Part shown: positions 1-8,805 of the stretch, in pieces | Layout of the letters: every line of letters starts with the position of its first letter | Position numbering within the stretch: the stretch's first letter is position 1 | NCBI GenBank assembly: GCA_947471505.1 | Contig: CANIWM010000066.1 | Coordinates: forward strand, 1-34,840 | Direction: 5' to 3' | Source of the DNA: Chthoniobacteraceae bacterium | GTDB lineage: Bacteria > Verrucomicrobiota > Verrucomicrobiia > Chthoniobacterales > Chthoniobacteraceae | Length of the DNA: 34,840 bases | Position numbers and translations under genes: made by a program | The notes under the pieces: generated by a model | What the model saw: only the letters and a program-made list of their open reading frames with translations | Databases searched by the model: none | What the model was told of the DNA's origin: nothing

Positions 1-84
1 GGTCAGGTCCGGCGGCAGGATTTTGCCCACCACTGCGGCCTCACCCAATAGGTGAACGTTTTTCGCGCTCGTTTCGTCGTGCAT
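1..84 (-). CDS. 5' part of an unknown gene, running off the window
   Basis: An ATG at 84-82 opens 28 codons that stay open to the window edge. The peptide begins MHDETSAKNVHLLGEAAV. A purine-rich stretch (AACAGAGAG) lies directly before the ATG and may serve for ribosome binding. The start lies 30 bases after the stop codon of the large CotH-type gene on the same strand, which fits a following gene in one transcription unit. A competing upstream ATG at 112 reaches a stop after 23 codons, so it was not chosen. I recognise no family in 28 residues. The evidence is only position, an open frame and a plausible start, so the call is tentative. Confidence 0.4.
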   Translation of the reverse strand, partial: MHDETSAKNVHLLGEAAVVGKILPPDLT

Positions 85-114
85 CTCTCTGTTGTTGCAC
101 GACTTCCGCCATTT

Positions 115-3100
115 TCACATCCGGCTAACTGCTTTATTTAGGGTGAATGAAGCGCGGCGATTCAGGCGGAACTCAAGTGTCTGCATCGTAGGCACGCCGC
201 TCGTGAGTTCGAGTGTGCTGATGACTTGGTTCGCGGTGCGTTCGGCGGCGGTGGCGGCGACTGTGGGATTCGTGTTCGCGAGGAATTCGGCGAGGTTTTT
301 TATCCCGTCGCCGTCTGAATCTCCATCCGTCGCTGCGCCGGGGATGCCGTGGCTGGCGGTCCAGGTGTCGAAGGTGTGGAGCACCGTCACTGTCACGGCC
401 GCGCTCGTCACGCTGCCGCCGGGTCCGGTGAAAGTGACCGTGTAATTACCGTCGTTCATCGTGGATGCCGCAGTGATGTAATATGTGAGCGTGGTGGCTG
501 CGGAATATGCACCGCTCGCGCCGCTGGGGATGGGTGCGCCGTTGAAGTTCCACTGGTAGGTCGTGGCGTTCAGCGCCATCGCACCGATGGGTATGGTGCT
601 CCCGGCGATACCGACCGTCGGGCTCGATAGATACGAGATGACGGGTGCAGTGCCTTGCGCGGCGTTGGCCATGTTTTGCGTCTGCCATAGCGGAGCGACA
701 GCGCCGGTGCCGTCGGGCAGGCGACCCAGCGCGTAGAGGTAGCCGCCCACAGTGCCAAAGCTCTGCGCGTCGAGTTGGGTGTCGTCGTTCTGCGCGAGGC
801 GGAGGTATTCGCCTCCGAAGTCGATTTCAAAACCCAAGTCCAGCGACGAGGATGTGGCGAAGCCGCTGCCCGCGACGTAACTGAGCGGCGGAAAGGCGAA
901 TTTGCGCCGCCCCACTTCGCTCGGGTCGTCGCTGAGATATAGGCCGCCGAGCGCGACGGGCAGTGCGCTGGTGTTGAAGAATTCCACGCTGCTCGTGGTC
1001 CATTCGTTGATGCGGATTGCGCTCACTGGGCCGAGTGCGGCGGCAGCGGCGTTCGTGGCGCTGCGCGTGGGCGTGGCGAGTAGCGCCCATGTTCCGCCGC
1101 TGGTGCGGCCAATGGTCTTGTCGGCGATTTGTTGTCCGTAAGTCACGGTGTCCACCAACTGGCCAGCGGGGTTGAGCAGGTCCAGAATACGGGTTCCGTC
1201 GCCGATGATTCCGACGTAGAGACCAGAGTTCAAATTGGGACTGCTCACGGTCGAAGGCAGTGCATTGACCGGGTCGCACCAAATCGCGAGATGCCCTCCC
1301 GCTGAAATGCTTGTGCCCGATGGAAACGTCCAAGCCGACGTCCAATCATCGGCATAACGACCGAGCCTGAGCCTCCAGCCGCCGAGCGCGATGCTGCTGT
1401 CGGTCGGATTTCGCAATTCCAACCACGCGGGGCGGCGTCCCCACGGGGCGTTGTCTCCATCATAATTTGTGACGAGGATTTCGTTAAGCTGCGCGGTGCC
1501 GGTGATCGCGATGTGATTGGCGATGCCGGGACTTGGGATGAGCGCGGCGATGGTCGCGGTGCCGTCCGGCAGGCGTCCGGTTGAGACACTCTGGGTCTGC
1601 GCGGTGTATGTCAGTGAATCGGCCTGCGTGCCGCCGGAGTCGCGGATCGTTAGCGTTGTGCCGGCTCCGGGGAGGTTGAAATCGAGGGCGTCGGCGCGGT
1701 TCGTGCCTTCGTTGCAATAGAGCCGCGCCCAGCCGAGCGGGGCGACGGCGGCGAGGCACTTGTATTGGAAAAGCTGGGCATCCGTGCTGGCGTAGAAGCC
1801 ACCGAGCACGACGGGCTGGGTGGCGTGGGTGTTGTAGAGTTCGAGCCAATCGGCGAGGCCGGGGCGCGGGTTGGCGAGCCATTCGTTGAGGCGCAAGTTG
1901 CTTTGTGCGGCGGAGGTCGCGGCGATGTTGGCCGCGTCGGGTGTGGGCGTGGTGAGCGTCCAGTTGCCGCTCACTTTTCCGAAGGAATAATTCGCCGCCT
2001 GCGGGCCGTAGCGGACGCTGGCGGCAGTGATTCCGTTGACGCGGAGTTCGATGAGCCCGTGGTCCGCAGGCAGGCGCGGAGTGCCGGTGACTCCCGGCAG
2101 CGTAGTATCGTGGAAATGGGCGAGCAGAAACGCACCGGGGGCTACGATCGTCCCGTTTGGAAAAGCGGTGATGGGAGCGCCGTCCACATGAAGATACGCG
2201 AAGTTCAGCGTGATGGCGCTGCCGCTGGTATTTTGCAGTTCGATGAAGCCGGGATTCGCACCGGAGAACGTGTAAGCACCGCCGTTTTTCACGAGGAATT
2301 CGCTGAACTCCATGCCCGCAGCGAGTGCGCTGTTGGTGGCACCGGGCGTGCCGTTGCTTGCGGCACTGGCCTTCCAGTTTGCGGCGTCGTCGGGATCGCC
2401 ATCGGCATTGATAATTTCGAGCGAAGGGCCATTGCCGTCTGCCGCGACAGGCCACGGCCTAGCATCGCGATAATCCACGCTCACGATGACGCGCCCGCCC
2501 GCATCGTGCAGCGACACACGCTCGCCGCCATTATCGAGGTTGCCGCCGAAAAATGCACCGACTGCGACTCCGGGATACGTCGCTGCGAAAACCGTCGGGC
2601 TGTCGTTGTTTGCGAGGACGAAGTGGTCGCCCGCGCCCAGCACGGTGCCGAGCGGGATGACGCAATCCACGCCGCCAAAATACCAGCCGGACATATCCAC
2701 GGGCTGAGTGCCGATGTTGCGCAACTCGATGAATTCCTTCGCGTCGTCGTTCGTGTTGCCGGGCGGATTATACATGATCTCCGTGATGCGGACGGTCGGG
2801 ATGAGCGAGTCATTTCCCACGGTGAAAGTCTGCTCGTTCAGCGCGCTCCAGATCGAGCCGTTGAAAGCGCGAACCTTCAGCGTGGTTGTAGCATTCACGG
2901 TGTAAGTTGCCCCCGGCGAAGCGGACACAGCGCCCGTCGCGACGGTGCTCGCATAGTACACACGCGGGTCCGTGCCGTTCGTCGTGTAGTAAAAAGTCGT
3001 CGCGTTCGACGTGCCCGATGGCAGCGAGGCGACGTTCGCAAATTTCACCACAAAACCTGCCGCGACACGCTGCGACGCAATCGCTACATCGGTCACGTTG

Positions 3101-6054
3101 TTCCGAATCTCCGGCGCATTCACCGAGGGATAAAGCACGAGCGCAGGCGCGGTGGGCGTCGCGCGGAATTGGCCGACGACGTTTGCTGTCCGCAGGGGAA
3201 AATAAGTGCCGTTGAGCCGCGTCAGTTCGGACAGCCAGTGCGTCGTCGTCGTCTGCGTCGCGCCGCCGGAGTACCACTTGCCGTTCCACGTATAGACGAT
3301 GTTGTAGGGCGCGCTTGTGTATTGATGCACCATCATCCGGTAGTCGCCCCAGCGTGCGGATTCGGCGGCTTGCGCGTCGGCATTCACGATAGCGGTCCAC
3401 TTACTGTGGCGGGCGATATTTGCAGCAGGCAGCAGCGCGCCGTCGGGGGAAATCATGTGCTTGTGGACTTGGTCGGCGAAATCCAGCGCGAACTGCGCGT
3501 TCGTGCGCAAGCGGTTCTGCGCGGCGACGGGCGGGTAAAGCGCACCCGTCACGCGGTTCACCGTCTCGCTCCACAGCAGGTTCTCTTGGTCCCACGGGAG
3601 CAGGCGAAACTTCGAGCCGGGCTTGCTGCTTTTGACGAAGTACCAGTTCTTGTTGTAGTCCGCCGTCGTCCCCCAATCTTCGTGCCCGACATAGTAGTGG
3701 TGGATCATGTAATCAATGAACCACGGCATATCGAGCTGGCCTTTGAGCGTCTCGTATTCGGCATTAGTGAAAGCGGTCGCCAGCACGCCAGCCGTGGGCA
3801 CGGTGGTGTAAGTCGCGCCCGTCCAGCCGAGTGTCGCCTTCATCGCGTAGTAGGCGGTCATCGTGCCGTTTTTCAGCACACCTTGGTCAATCACATCGTA
3901 GTCCGCTTTATCCCCACCGAAGTAAGCGGCGGCGAAGTCCTCCGCCTCATCCTCGGATGGGTCGTAGGTGCCCCAGTAGATGCCGTTGATGAACAAATTC
4001 ACGTAGCGATGGTGGCTCGCCGCGCGGCCCATCGCGCGGAACGTATCCTTGCTCCACGCATCGCGGATGCGCGTGCCTTTTGGGCGCTGCACGCTGCCGT
4101 CTTGGTGCCGCCAGCTTGAGTTAAAATCCGCCCGCAGCACGAGCTTGTCGAACGACTGCACGGGCGAATCCGGGAACATCTGATAGTCCAACTTTCCCGG
4201 CCCGTAGTCGCCTTTGAACTTCAGCGTGAAGCCGTGCTTCGGGTTCTTGTAGGGCGCTCGGCTCGCGTTGCCGTGCAGGTCAATTCCGCAGTTCACATGG
4301 AACGCCGTGGAGCCGTTCGGCAGCAGCATCTCCAGTGAGCAGGCTTTGGTCAGGTCGGGTTTCACGCTCTCGGATGCGCTCGGATAAATCCCCGTGCTCG
4401 CCGGTCCGAACATGTCATCCGTTTTCATCACGACAGACATCACCGGCAGCGTGCGCAGACATGTCTTGATGCGCTCTAGGTTCGTCTTTCCCGCCGCGTT
4501 GATGGCTCCTGTGTCGTCGTATTTGTTCGGGTCGTTCCACACTTTGTCGTCCATGCCGTAGTCGGCTGGAATCTGCCCCGCGACGTAACCAGCGAGCGGC
4601 ACAGCGGCGGCGGTGAAAGTCGCATTCGTCCCCCAACTCGTCGGCAGTGCCACGCCGCCGACGGTGGGCACGAGATTCGCCCCGGAGTATGGCGGCGAGG
4701 TCTGCGCCGTTACCGCATCGAGGTAGATATAGCTGTGCGTGATCGTCTCGCTCGGCACGAAATTCGTCGCGAAAGCCACCGCCCGCAGCAGCGTCGTCGT
4801 GCTTACGGAAAGCGGCGTCGCGTAAAGCGTGCTCGCAGCCGTCGGCACCGAGCCGTCCAGCGTGTAGCGGATGCTGGCGCTCGGCGTCGCGCACGAGAGA
4901 ACCACGGTGAACGGGTCTTTGAAAAACCCACGCGTCACCGACGCTGTCGGGTTCGCCGCAATCGTCGTGAGCGTGCCCGCAGCGTTCGGCGCGTTCGGAG
5001 TGGATGGGGTGAAATAGAACAGCGCCCCAGCCGTCCCGCGCCCGTAGCTGTAGTCCGTGCGCTGCGCGGGGAACGGCGCGAAACTCGGCGATGTCAGCAC
5101 GCGCGGCGAGTCCGGCGTGTAGAGCTGCAACGTCCCGCCGTTTTCGTTCAGCTTGAAGTTCGTGTGCAGATTCCCGCTTCCGGGTTTGCGGTCTTTGCCG
5201 GAGGCAAAAACGAGCAGCGTTCCACCGCTCGCAATCGTCCGCGAAGGTAGCACCCATTTGTCCTGCTCGTCCACGTCGTTCGTCAGCGCCCAGCCCGCGA
5301 CATTCACCGCCGAAGCGCCCGTATTCAGCAGCTCGATCCAGTCGTTCTGCTCCGCGTTCTCATCCGCCAGCCCGAGCCCGTTTTGTGCGAGGAATTCATT
5401 GATGACCACCGTGCCCGTCGCCCCCACTGTCACGCTCCAGCCCGCACCGGCAAAGGGATTACCCACACCATCCACGATACCGTGCCCGCCCGCCCAAGTG
5501 AACGCCAGCGCCCCCGCCGCTGGCTGCGTGATGGTGAAAAGATACGGCCCCACGCCAGCGCCCGTCACCGCCGTCGCAGGCGTTCCGTTCACCAGCAAAT
5601 CCGCCGCATCCACCCCCGACACGAGTTCGGAAAAAGACACCTGCACCTGCGTCAGCACGCCCATCGTCGCACCCGCCAACGGCGTCGTCTGCACGAGCGT
5701 CGGGGCAACCGTATCCGACAGCGAAAACGCATACGCGCTCGGCGCGACAAACGCCCCCGTCCCCAGCCCCGCGATGCCGTGGTCCGCCTCCCAAGACACG
5801 CTCACCGTCCCCGCGCCCGGCTGCGTGAACGTGAACACATACGGACCCGCGCCCGAGCCCGTGACGCTCACGGGCGCCTCGCCGTTTACCAAAAGATCAT
5901 TCGAGCCCACGCCCGTCACCGCTTCGGAAAAAGTGACGCTGAGGGAGGAGAACGACGACACCGAAGAACCATTCGCAGGCGAAAGCGTGGAAACCGTCGG
6001 AGCCGCAAATGCAGACGCGACAAAAACAAGAGAGAGGAGTGAACGGGTGAGCAT
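115..6054 (-). CDS. Giant secreted CotH-kinase-like / lamin-tail-domain protein
   Basis: The product is about 1979 residues. The start chosen is the ATG at 6054, because it puts a signal peptide (MLTRSLLSLVFVASAFA) at the N-terminus; an upstream in-frame ATG at 6114 would hide it. In order: two similar Ig-like repeats (about residues 19-112 and 115-210, both with the pattern LLVNG..VTG.G.GPY.FT.TQP), a lamin-tail domain (about 215-310), a chitobiase/HEX C-terminal-like domain with YTLDGSVPT (about 370-445), and a CotH-like kinase domain (about 540-835, with GIYWGTYDPSEDEAEDF and LLPWDQENLLW). A second chitobiase-like domain follows, then about five more lamin-tail-like units (motifs ITEIMYNP, LRLNEW, AQLNEI, IRINEW), an Ig-like domain, and a C-terminal calcium-type motif DGDSDGDGIKNLAEFLANTNP-like (thrombospondin type 3/dockerin style). 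Such proteins are common in Verrucomicrobiota and are exported. CotH homologues phosphorylate spore-coat proteins elsewhere; the substrate here is unknown. Confidence 0.88.
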   Translation of the reverse strand: MLTRSLLSLVFVASAFAAPTVSTLSPANGSSVSSFSSLSVTFSEAVTGVGSNDLLVNGEAPVSVTGSGAGPYVFTFTQPGAGTVSVSWEADHGIAGLGTGAFVAPSAYAFSLSDTVAPTLVQTTPLAGATMGVLTQVQVSFSELVSGVDAADLLVNGTPATAVTGAGVGPYLFTITQPAAGALAFTWAGGHGIVDGVGNPFAGAGWSVTVGATGTVVINEFLAQNGLGLADENAEQNDWIELLNTGASAVNVAGWALTNDVDEQDKWVLPSRTIASGGTLLVFASGKDRKPGSGNLHTNFKLNENGGTLQLYTPDSPRVLTSPSFAPFPAQRTDYSYGRGTAGALFYFTPSTPNAPNAAGTLTTIAANPTASVTRGFFKDPFTVVLSCATPSASIRYTLDGSVPTAASTLYATPLSVSTTTLLRAVAFATNFVPSETITHSYIYLDAVTAQTSPPYSGANLVPTVGGVALPTSWGTNATFTAAAVPLAGYVAGQIPADYGMDDKVWNDPNKYDDTGAINAAGKTNLERIKTCLRTLPVMSVVMKTDDMFGPASTGIYPSASESVKPDLTKACSLEMLLPNGSTAFHVNCGIDLHGNASRAPYKNPKHGFTLKFKGDYGPGKLDYQMFPDSPVQSFDKLVLRADFNSSWRHQDGSVQRPKGTRIRDAWSKDTFRAMGRAASHHRYVNLFINGIYWGTYDPSEDEAEDFAAAYFGGDKADYDVIDQGVLKNGTMTAYYAMKATLGWTGATYTTVPTAGVLATAFTNAEYETLKGQLDMPWFIDYMIHHYYVGHEDWGTTADYNKNWYFVKSSKPGSKFRLLPWDQENLLWSETVNRVTGALYPPVAAQNRLRTNAQFALDFADQVHKHMISPDGALLPAANIARHSKWTAIVNADAQAAESARWGDYRMMVHQYTSAPYNIVYTWNGKWYSGGATQTTTTHWLSELTRLNGTYFPLRTANVVGQFRATPTAPALVLYPSVNAPEIRNNVTDVAIASQRVAAGFVVKFANVASLPSGTSNATTFYYTTNGTDPRVYYASTVATGAVSASPGATYTVNATTTLKVRAFNGSIWSALNEQTFTVGNDSLIPTVRITEIMYNPPGNTNDDAKEFIELRNIGTQPVDMSGWYFGGVDCVIPLGTVLGAGDHFVLANNDSPTVFAATYPGVAVGAFFGGNLDNGGERVSLHDAGGRVIVSVDYRDARPWPVAADGNGPSLEIINADGDPDDAANWKASAASNGTPGATNSALAAGMEFSEFLVKNGGAYTFSGANPGFIELQNTSGSAITLNFAYLHVDGAPITAFPNGTIVAPGAFLLAHFHDTTLPGVTGTPRLPADHGLIELRVNGITAASVRYGPQAANYSFGKVSGNWTLTTPTPDAANIAATSAAQSNLRLNEWLANPRPGLADWLELYNTHATQPVVLGGFYASTDAQLFQYKCLAAVAPLGWARLYCNEGTNRADALDFNLPGAGTTLTIRDSGGTQADSLTYTAQTQSVSTGRLPDGTATIAALIPSPGIANHIAITGTAQLNEILVTNYDGDNAPWGRRPAWLELRNPTDSSIALGGWRLRLGRYADDWTSAWTFPSGTSISAGGHLAIWCDPVNALPSTVSSPNLNSGLYVGIIGDGTRILDLLNPAGQLVDTVTYGQQIADKTIGRTSGGTWALLATPTRSATNAAAAALGPVSAIRINEWTTSSVEFFNTSALPVALGGLYLSDDPSEVGRRKFAFPPLSYVAGSGFATSSSLDLGFEIDFGGEYLRLAQNDDTQLDAQSFGTVGGYLYALGRLPDGTGAVAPLWQTQNMANAAQGTAPVISYLSSPTVGIAGSTIPIGAMALNATTYQWNFNGAPIPSGASGAYSAATTLTYYITAASTMNDGNYTVTFTGPGGSVTSAAVTVTVLHTFDTWTASHGIPGAATDGDSDGDGIKNLAEFLANTNPTVAATAAERTANQVISTLELTSGVPTMQTLEFRLNRRASFTLNKAVSRM

Positions 6055-6095
6055 AGAGCGTGGAGTGGGTAAAAGGTCCGCGCACAATGCCCATA

Positions 6096-6116
6096 TTTTG
6101 CCGACATGCCGCAAAA
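6096..6116. promoter_or_regulatory. Imperfect dyad upstream of the CotH-type gene, possible operator
   Basis: The inverted repeat TTTTGC-N9-GCAAAA is centred about 50 bases upstream of the chosen start codon at 6054. The spacing and A/T ends look like a repressor operator of the LacI/ROK kind, but no regulator gene of those types is adjacent; the neighbouring ROK protein lacks a DNA-binding domain. No clear -35/-10 pair could be assigned. The dyad may be fortuitous. Confidence 0.25.
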
Positions 6117-6190
6117 ATTTTGCGCCATTTCGCTGGTGAGACTTCCAGATTTGCTGTGTGAGGACTCGCCGATGGTCGATGCGGCCGAGC

Positions 6191-6460
6191 TCGGGGTGAA
6201 AGCGCCCGTCGCTCTGGGCGCATGGCGTTCACGTCTGGGTCGTGTAAGGGTCGCTCTGGGTCGGTGCGTGAATATGGTAGGGAATCGTCAACGAATGTCA
6301 GGGTTGCCGCGCGCCCACCTATGGGTGCTGTCAACAGGGCTCGGGGTTACCGCGAGGTTACCTCTGGGTAATGTTAGCGCGACTCTGGGTTAGTGCGCGT
6401 TGAGGTCTGGGTTAGTGCGCGTCGAGGTCTGGGTTAGTGCGCGTCGAGGTCTGGGTTGCG
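6191..6460. repeat. Degenerate 21-22 bp phased array of TCTGGGT motifs in a gene-free region
   Basis: Thirteen GGG runs, nearly all followed by T and many preceded by TCT, start at 6194, 6216, 6237, 6258, 6280, 6301, 6323, 6344, 6366, 6387, 6409, 6431 and 6453. Every step is 21 or 22 bases (mean about 21.6). The last three full units (6384-6449) are near-identical 22-mers beginning TCTGGGTTAGTGCGCG. The earlier units keep only the GGG(T) core and the spacing. A period of 22 is not a multiple of three and no frame is conserved, so the array is not coding. The rest of the 597-base gap (6055-6190 and 6461-6651) holds the dyad described separately and otherwise nothing I recognise. The array lies upstream of the CotH-type gene and downstream of the glucokinase gene. 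Confidence 0.85.
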
Positions 6461-6651
6461 TTTTTCTCTGTAAAATATCCGTCGGCAGCCCTCTGGATCC
6501 CATAAAGCGCGGCGGGATCGGAGCCGAGAGCGCCATGCAAGGTGGAAATGAGGCGGACGAGCGCAGCCCCCCCGCTCAGATTACGTCAACACTCACTACA
6601 AACGCGAAAACATCGCTGTTTGGGATCGTTTGCTGCCTCGTATCCTGACGT

Positions 6652-7446
6652 TTAGCTCCGGCGGAAGATGTCGGTGCTCCCAGGGCTGCGCTCTTTCCAG
6701 AGCCAGATACCGCCGCGCATCCCGAGTTCGTTCGATACGAGTTGGACGTCTTTTGGGAGTTCGAATTTGAGGGCTTTCGCATTGCCGCCGCCGATGTAGA
6801 GGCGGTCGAAATTGGTCAGGATGCGGAGTGTGTCGATGGCCTTTTCGACTCGCTTGCTCCAGCGTCGTTTGCCGGCTGCTTCGAGCGCTGCATTGCCGAG
6901 TTGTTCTTCGTAGGTTTGCCCTTTGCGGAAGGGGTGGTGTGCGAGTTCCAAGTGACACGAGAGCCTTCCGTCCTCGGCGAGGCTGGAGCCGAGGCCGGTC
7001 CCGAGCGTGATGACCATTTCAACTCCTTTGCCCGAAATCGCGCCCAGTCCTTGGATGTCCGCATCGTTGAGTACCCGCACGGGTTTTCCGAGTTTTTCGG
7101 TGAGCGCCAAGTCGAGGTCGAATCCCTGCCATGCTTCCTGCCCGAGATTGTGGGCCGTCATGATCTTCCCGCGGCGCACGACGCCGGGGAAGCCGACGGA
7201 GACGCGGGCATAGCCGGTGAGCGGTTCCACGAGTTTCGCGAGCGTGTCCACGATGGTCTTCGGGTCGCGCTGTTCTGGCGTGGCGATGCGGACGCGCTCG
7301 GTGATCATGTTGCCTTTGGAGTCGAGTACCGAGGCCTTCAAGCCCGTGCCGCCGATGTCGATGGCGAGCGTCTTTGGCCCTGGTGCGGGAGCGGGGAGGG
7401 GAGTGTCGGTTTTTGGAGTAGCGGTTTTTTTGGAGACTGCGTTCAT
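6652..7446 (-). CDS. ppgK: ROK-family kinase, probable polyphosphate glucokinase
   Basis: The product is 264 residues, the usual size for polyphosphate-dependent glucokinases, which phosphorylate glucose to glucose 6-phosphate in the cytoplasm. After a Pro/Thr/Lys-rich N-terminal tail of about 24 residues come the phosphate-binding motif AIDIGGTGLK (residues 28-37), the catalytic-Asp region VLNDADIQGLG (125-135), a second phosphate loop ITLGTGLGSS (146-155) and IGGGNAKAL (218-226). The ATG at 7446 was chosen because the extension upstream to 7611 reads through an intergenic inverted repeat and looks non-coding. There is no helix-turn-helix, so this is a sugar kinase and not a ROK repressor. 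It is divergent from the lactate dehydrogenase gene, with 281 bases between them. The kinase family is certain; the phosphoryl donor (polyphosphate or ATP) is inferred from overall resemblance. Confidence 0.82.
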   Translation of the reverse strand: MNAVSKKTATPKTDTPLPAPAPGPKTLAIDIGGTGLKASVLDSKGNMITERVRIATPEQRDPKTIVDTLAKLVEPLTGYARVSVGFPGVVRRGKIMTAHNLGQEAWQGFDLDLALTEKLGKPVRVLNDADIQGLGAISGKGVEMVITLGTGLGSSLAEDGRLSCHLELAHHPFRKGQTYEEQLGNAALEAAGKRRWSKRVEKAIDTLRILTNFDRLYIGGGNAKALKFELPKDVQLVSNELGMRGGIWLWKERSPGSTDIFRRS

Positions 7447-7508
7447 GGTTGAGGGCGCGATGGGATACTGATTCGTCGATGATTGCGAGAAATAGTTCGG
7501 CGCGTTTG

Positions 7509-7686
7509 GGTTGAACCCGAACGCCGCGAATTGAACCGCAGATGAACGCGAATTTTCGCAGATATTGTTGCTCGCGACTGCTCTGAGGGGACCGGCGTTT
7601 CTCGCCCGCACGAAAATCTCCAGCTCTCGCTTATCTGCGTTGATTTGCGCGTATCTGCGGTTTCAAAAGCGGCGTTCGGGTTGAAC
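7509..7686. repeat. Intergenic inverted repeat (CCGCAGAT/ATCTGCGG type)
   Basis: Two arms of about 54 bases lie in inverted orientation at 7509-7563 and 7633-7686. Shared blocks include AACCCGAACGCCGC, AACCGCAGAT and CGCAGAT. The arms match well but with scattered differences, and about 69 bases separate them. Intergenic repeats of this style (ACCGCAGAT..ACGC..) are widespread in Verrucomicrobiota genomes. The element fills most of the region between the divergent glucokinase and lactate dehydrogenase genes, so their promoters must lie within or beside it. It encodes nothing. Confidence 0.75.
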
Positions 7687-7727
7687 TGTTTGCAAAGCGC
7701 CCGCCGAGCGGAGAAGGTCGCGCTTCC

Positions 7728-8720
7728 ATGAAAATCGCTGTCTTTTCTGCCAAACGCTACGACCGGGAATTCCTCGAAGCTGCCAATGCCGGGCGGCACA
7801 CGTTCCGGTTTCTGGAGCCGCACCTCGATGCGGAGACTTGCTCGCTCGCTGCGGGGTTCGACGCGGTGTGTGTGTTTGTGAACGACACGTTGGATGCTTC
7901 TGTTTTGGAGACGATTGCGGCATTCGGTGTGAAGCTCGTGGCGCTGCGATGCGCGGGCTTCAATAACGTGGATGTCGCCGCTGCGACCCGGCTCGGGATC
8001 GCCGTCGTCCGCGTCCCTGCGTATTCGCCGAATGCTGTCGCCGAGCACGCTGTGGGGCTCGTGCTGATGCTCAATCGCAAGCTCCACCGGGCGTACAATC
8101 GTATCCGCGAGGGGAACTTTTCGTTGGATGGGCTGCTCGGCTTTGACTTGAACGGGCGCACCGTGGGCGTGGTGGGCACGGGGCGAATCGGAGTGGTGTT
8201 TGCGAAAATCATGGCGGGGTTTGGGTGCCGTATTCTTTCGTTCGATCCGATGCCAGACTCCTCGCGGATGCCGCAGGGAACGGAGGAGGTTTCTTTGGAT
8301 GCGCTGTTCGCCGCAAGCGACATCATCAGCCTCCACTGCCCGCTCACGGTGAAGAACCACCACCTCATCGGCGAACAAGCCATCGCTGCGATGAAGCCGG
8401 GCGTCATGCTCATCAATACCAGTCGCGGCGCGCTCATTGATACGCCCGCAATCATCGCTGCGCTCAAGAGTGGACGCGTCGGCGCGCTCGGGCTGGATGT
8501 GTATGAAGAGGAGAGTGATTTGTTTTTCGAGGACTTGTCGGACCGCATCATTCCCGATGATGTTTTTTCGCGGCTGCTCACATTCCCAAACGTCGTCATC
8601 ACGGGGCATCAGGCATTTTTCACCCGCGATGCGCTGGAGAAGATCGCGCAGACGACGATGGGGAATCTCGCCGAGTGGGAGGCGTCTGGCGTGTGCGCGA
8701 ATGCGGTCCACGCGAGCTGA
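7728..8720 (+). CDS. ldhA: D-lactate dehydrogenase (D-2-hydroxyacid dehydrogenase family)
   Basis: The product is 330 residues, the normal length for fermentative D-lactate dehydrogenase, which reduces pyruvate to D-lactate with NADH in the cytoplasm. Visible motifs are the substrate-binding loop [11 protein letters not shown] (72-82), the NAD-binding loop VGTGRIG (149-155) in the Rossmann fold, [10 protein letters not shown] (229-238) with the catalytic Arg233, GLDVYEEE (255-262) with the conserved Glu, and ITGHQAFFT (291-299) with the catalytic His294. GHQAFFT and the SDLFFED segment are typical of LdhA and less so of glycerate or glyoxylate reductases. The ATG at 7728 follows a GGAGAAGG stretch about 12 bases upstream. 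It is transcribed in the same direction as the E2 gene, 85 bases before it. Confidence 0.9.
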   Translation: MKIAVFSAKRYDREFLEAANAGRHTFRFLEPHLDAETCSLAAGFDAVCVFVNDTLDASVLETIAAFGVKLVALRCAGFNNVDVAAATRLGIAVVRVPAYSPNAVAEHAVGLVLMLNRKLHRAYNRIREGNFSLDGLLGFDLNGRTVGVVGTGRIGVVFAKIMAGFGCRILSFDPMPDSSRMPQGTEEVSLDALFAASDIISLHCPLTVKNHHLIGEQAIAAMKPGVMLINTSRGALIDTPAIIAALKSGRVGALGLDVYEEESDLFFEDLSDRIIPDDVFSRLLTFPNVVITGHQAFFTRDALEKIAQTTMGNLAEWEASGVCANAVHAS

Positions 8721-8805
8721 TGCGGGAGTTTATTTACAGCGAAAGTTCGGTTTGCGGTTGCCGGAGTCGCCCGTGGCCAGCTAACAACCGCACCCATTTT
8801 TATCC

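Noticed and set aside
1765-4119. A 784-codon open frame on the plus strand
   Set aside because: It is antisense to the CotH/lamin-tail gene, which has clear domains. The plus-strand translation is Arg/Val/His-rich without recognisable motifs, as expected from GC-rich antisense.
6191-6460. CRISPR array
   Set aside because: The units abut with a 21-22 base period, there are no unique spacers of about 30 bases, and no cas genes are present.
6562-6651. A short plus-strand peptide near the glucokinase end that looks protein-like (VNTHYKRENIAVWDRLL)
   Set aside because: It follows a nearby stop, has no start codon and matches no family I recognise, so it is probably chance.
6652-7446. ROK protein as the repressor of the CotH-type gene
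   Set aside because: It lacks the N-terminal helix-turn-helix of ROK repressors and has kinase motifs throughout.
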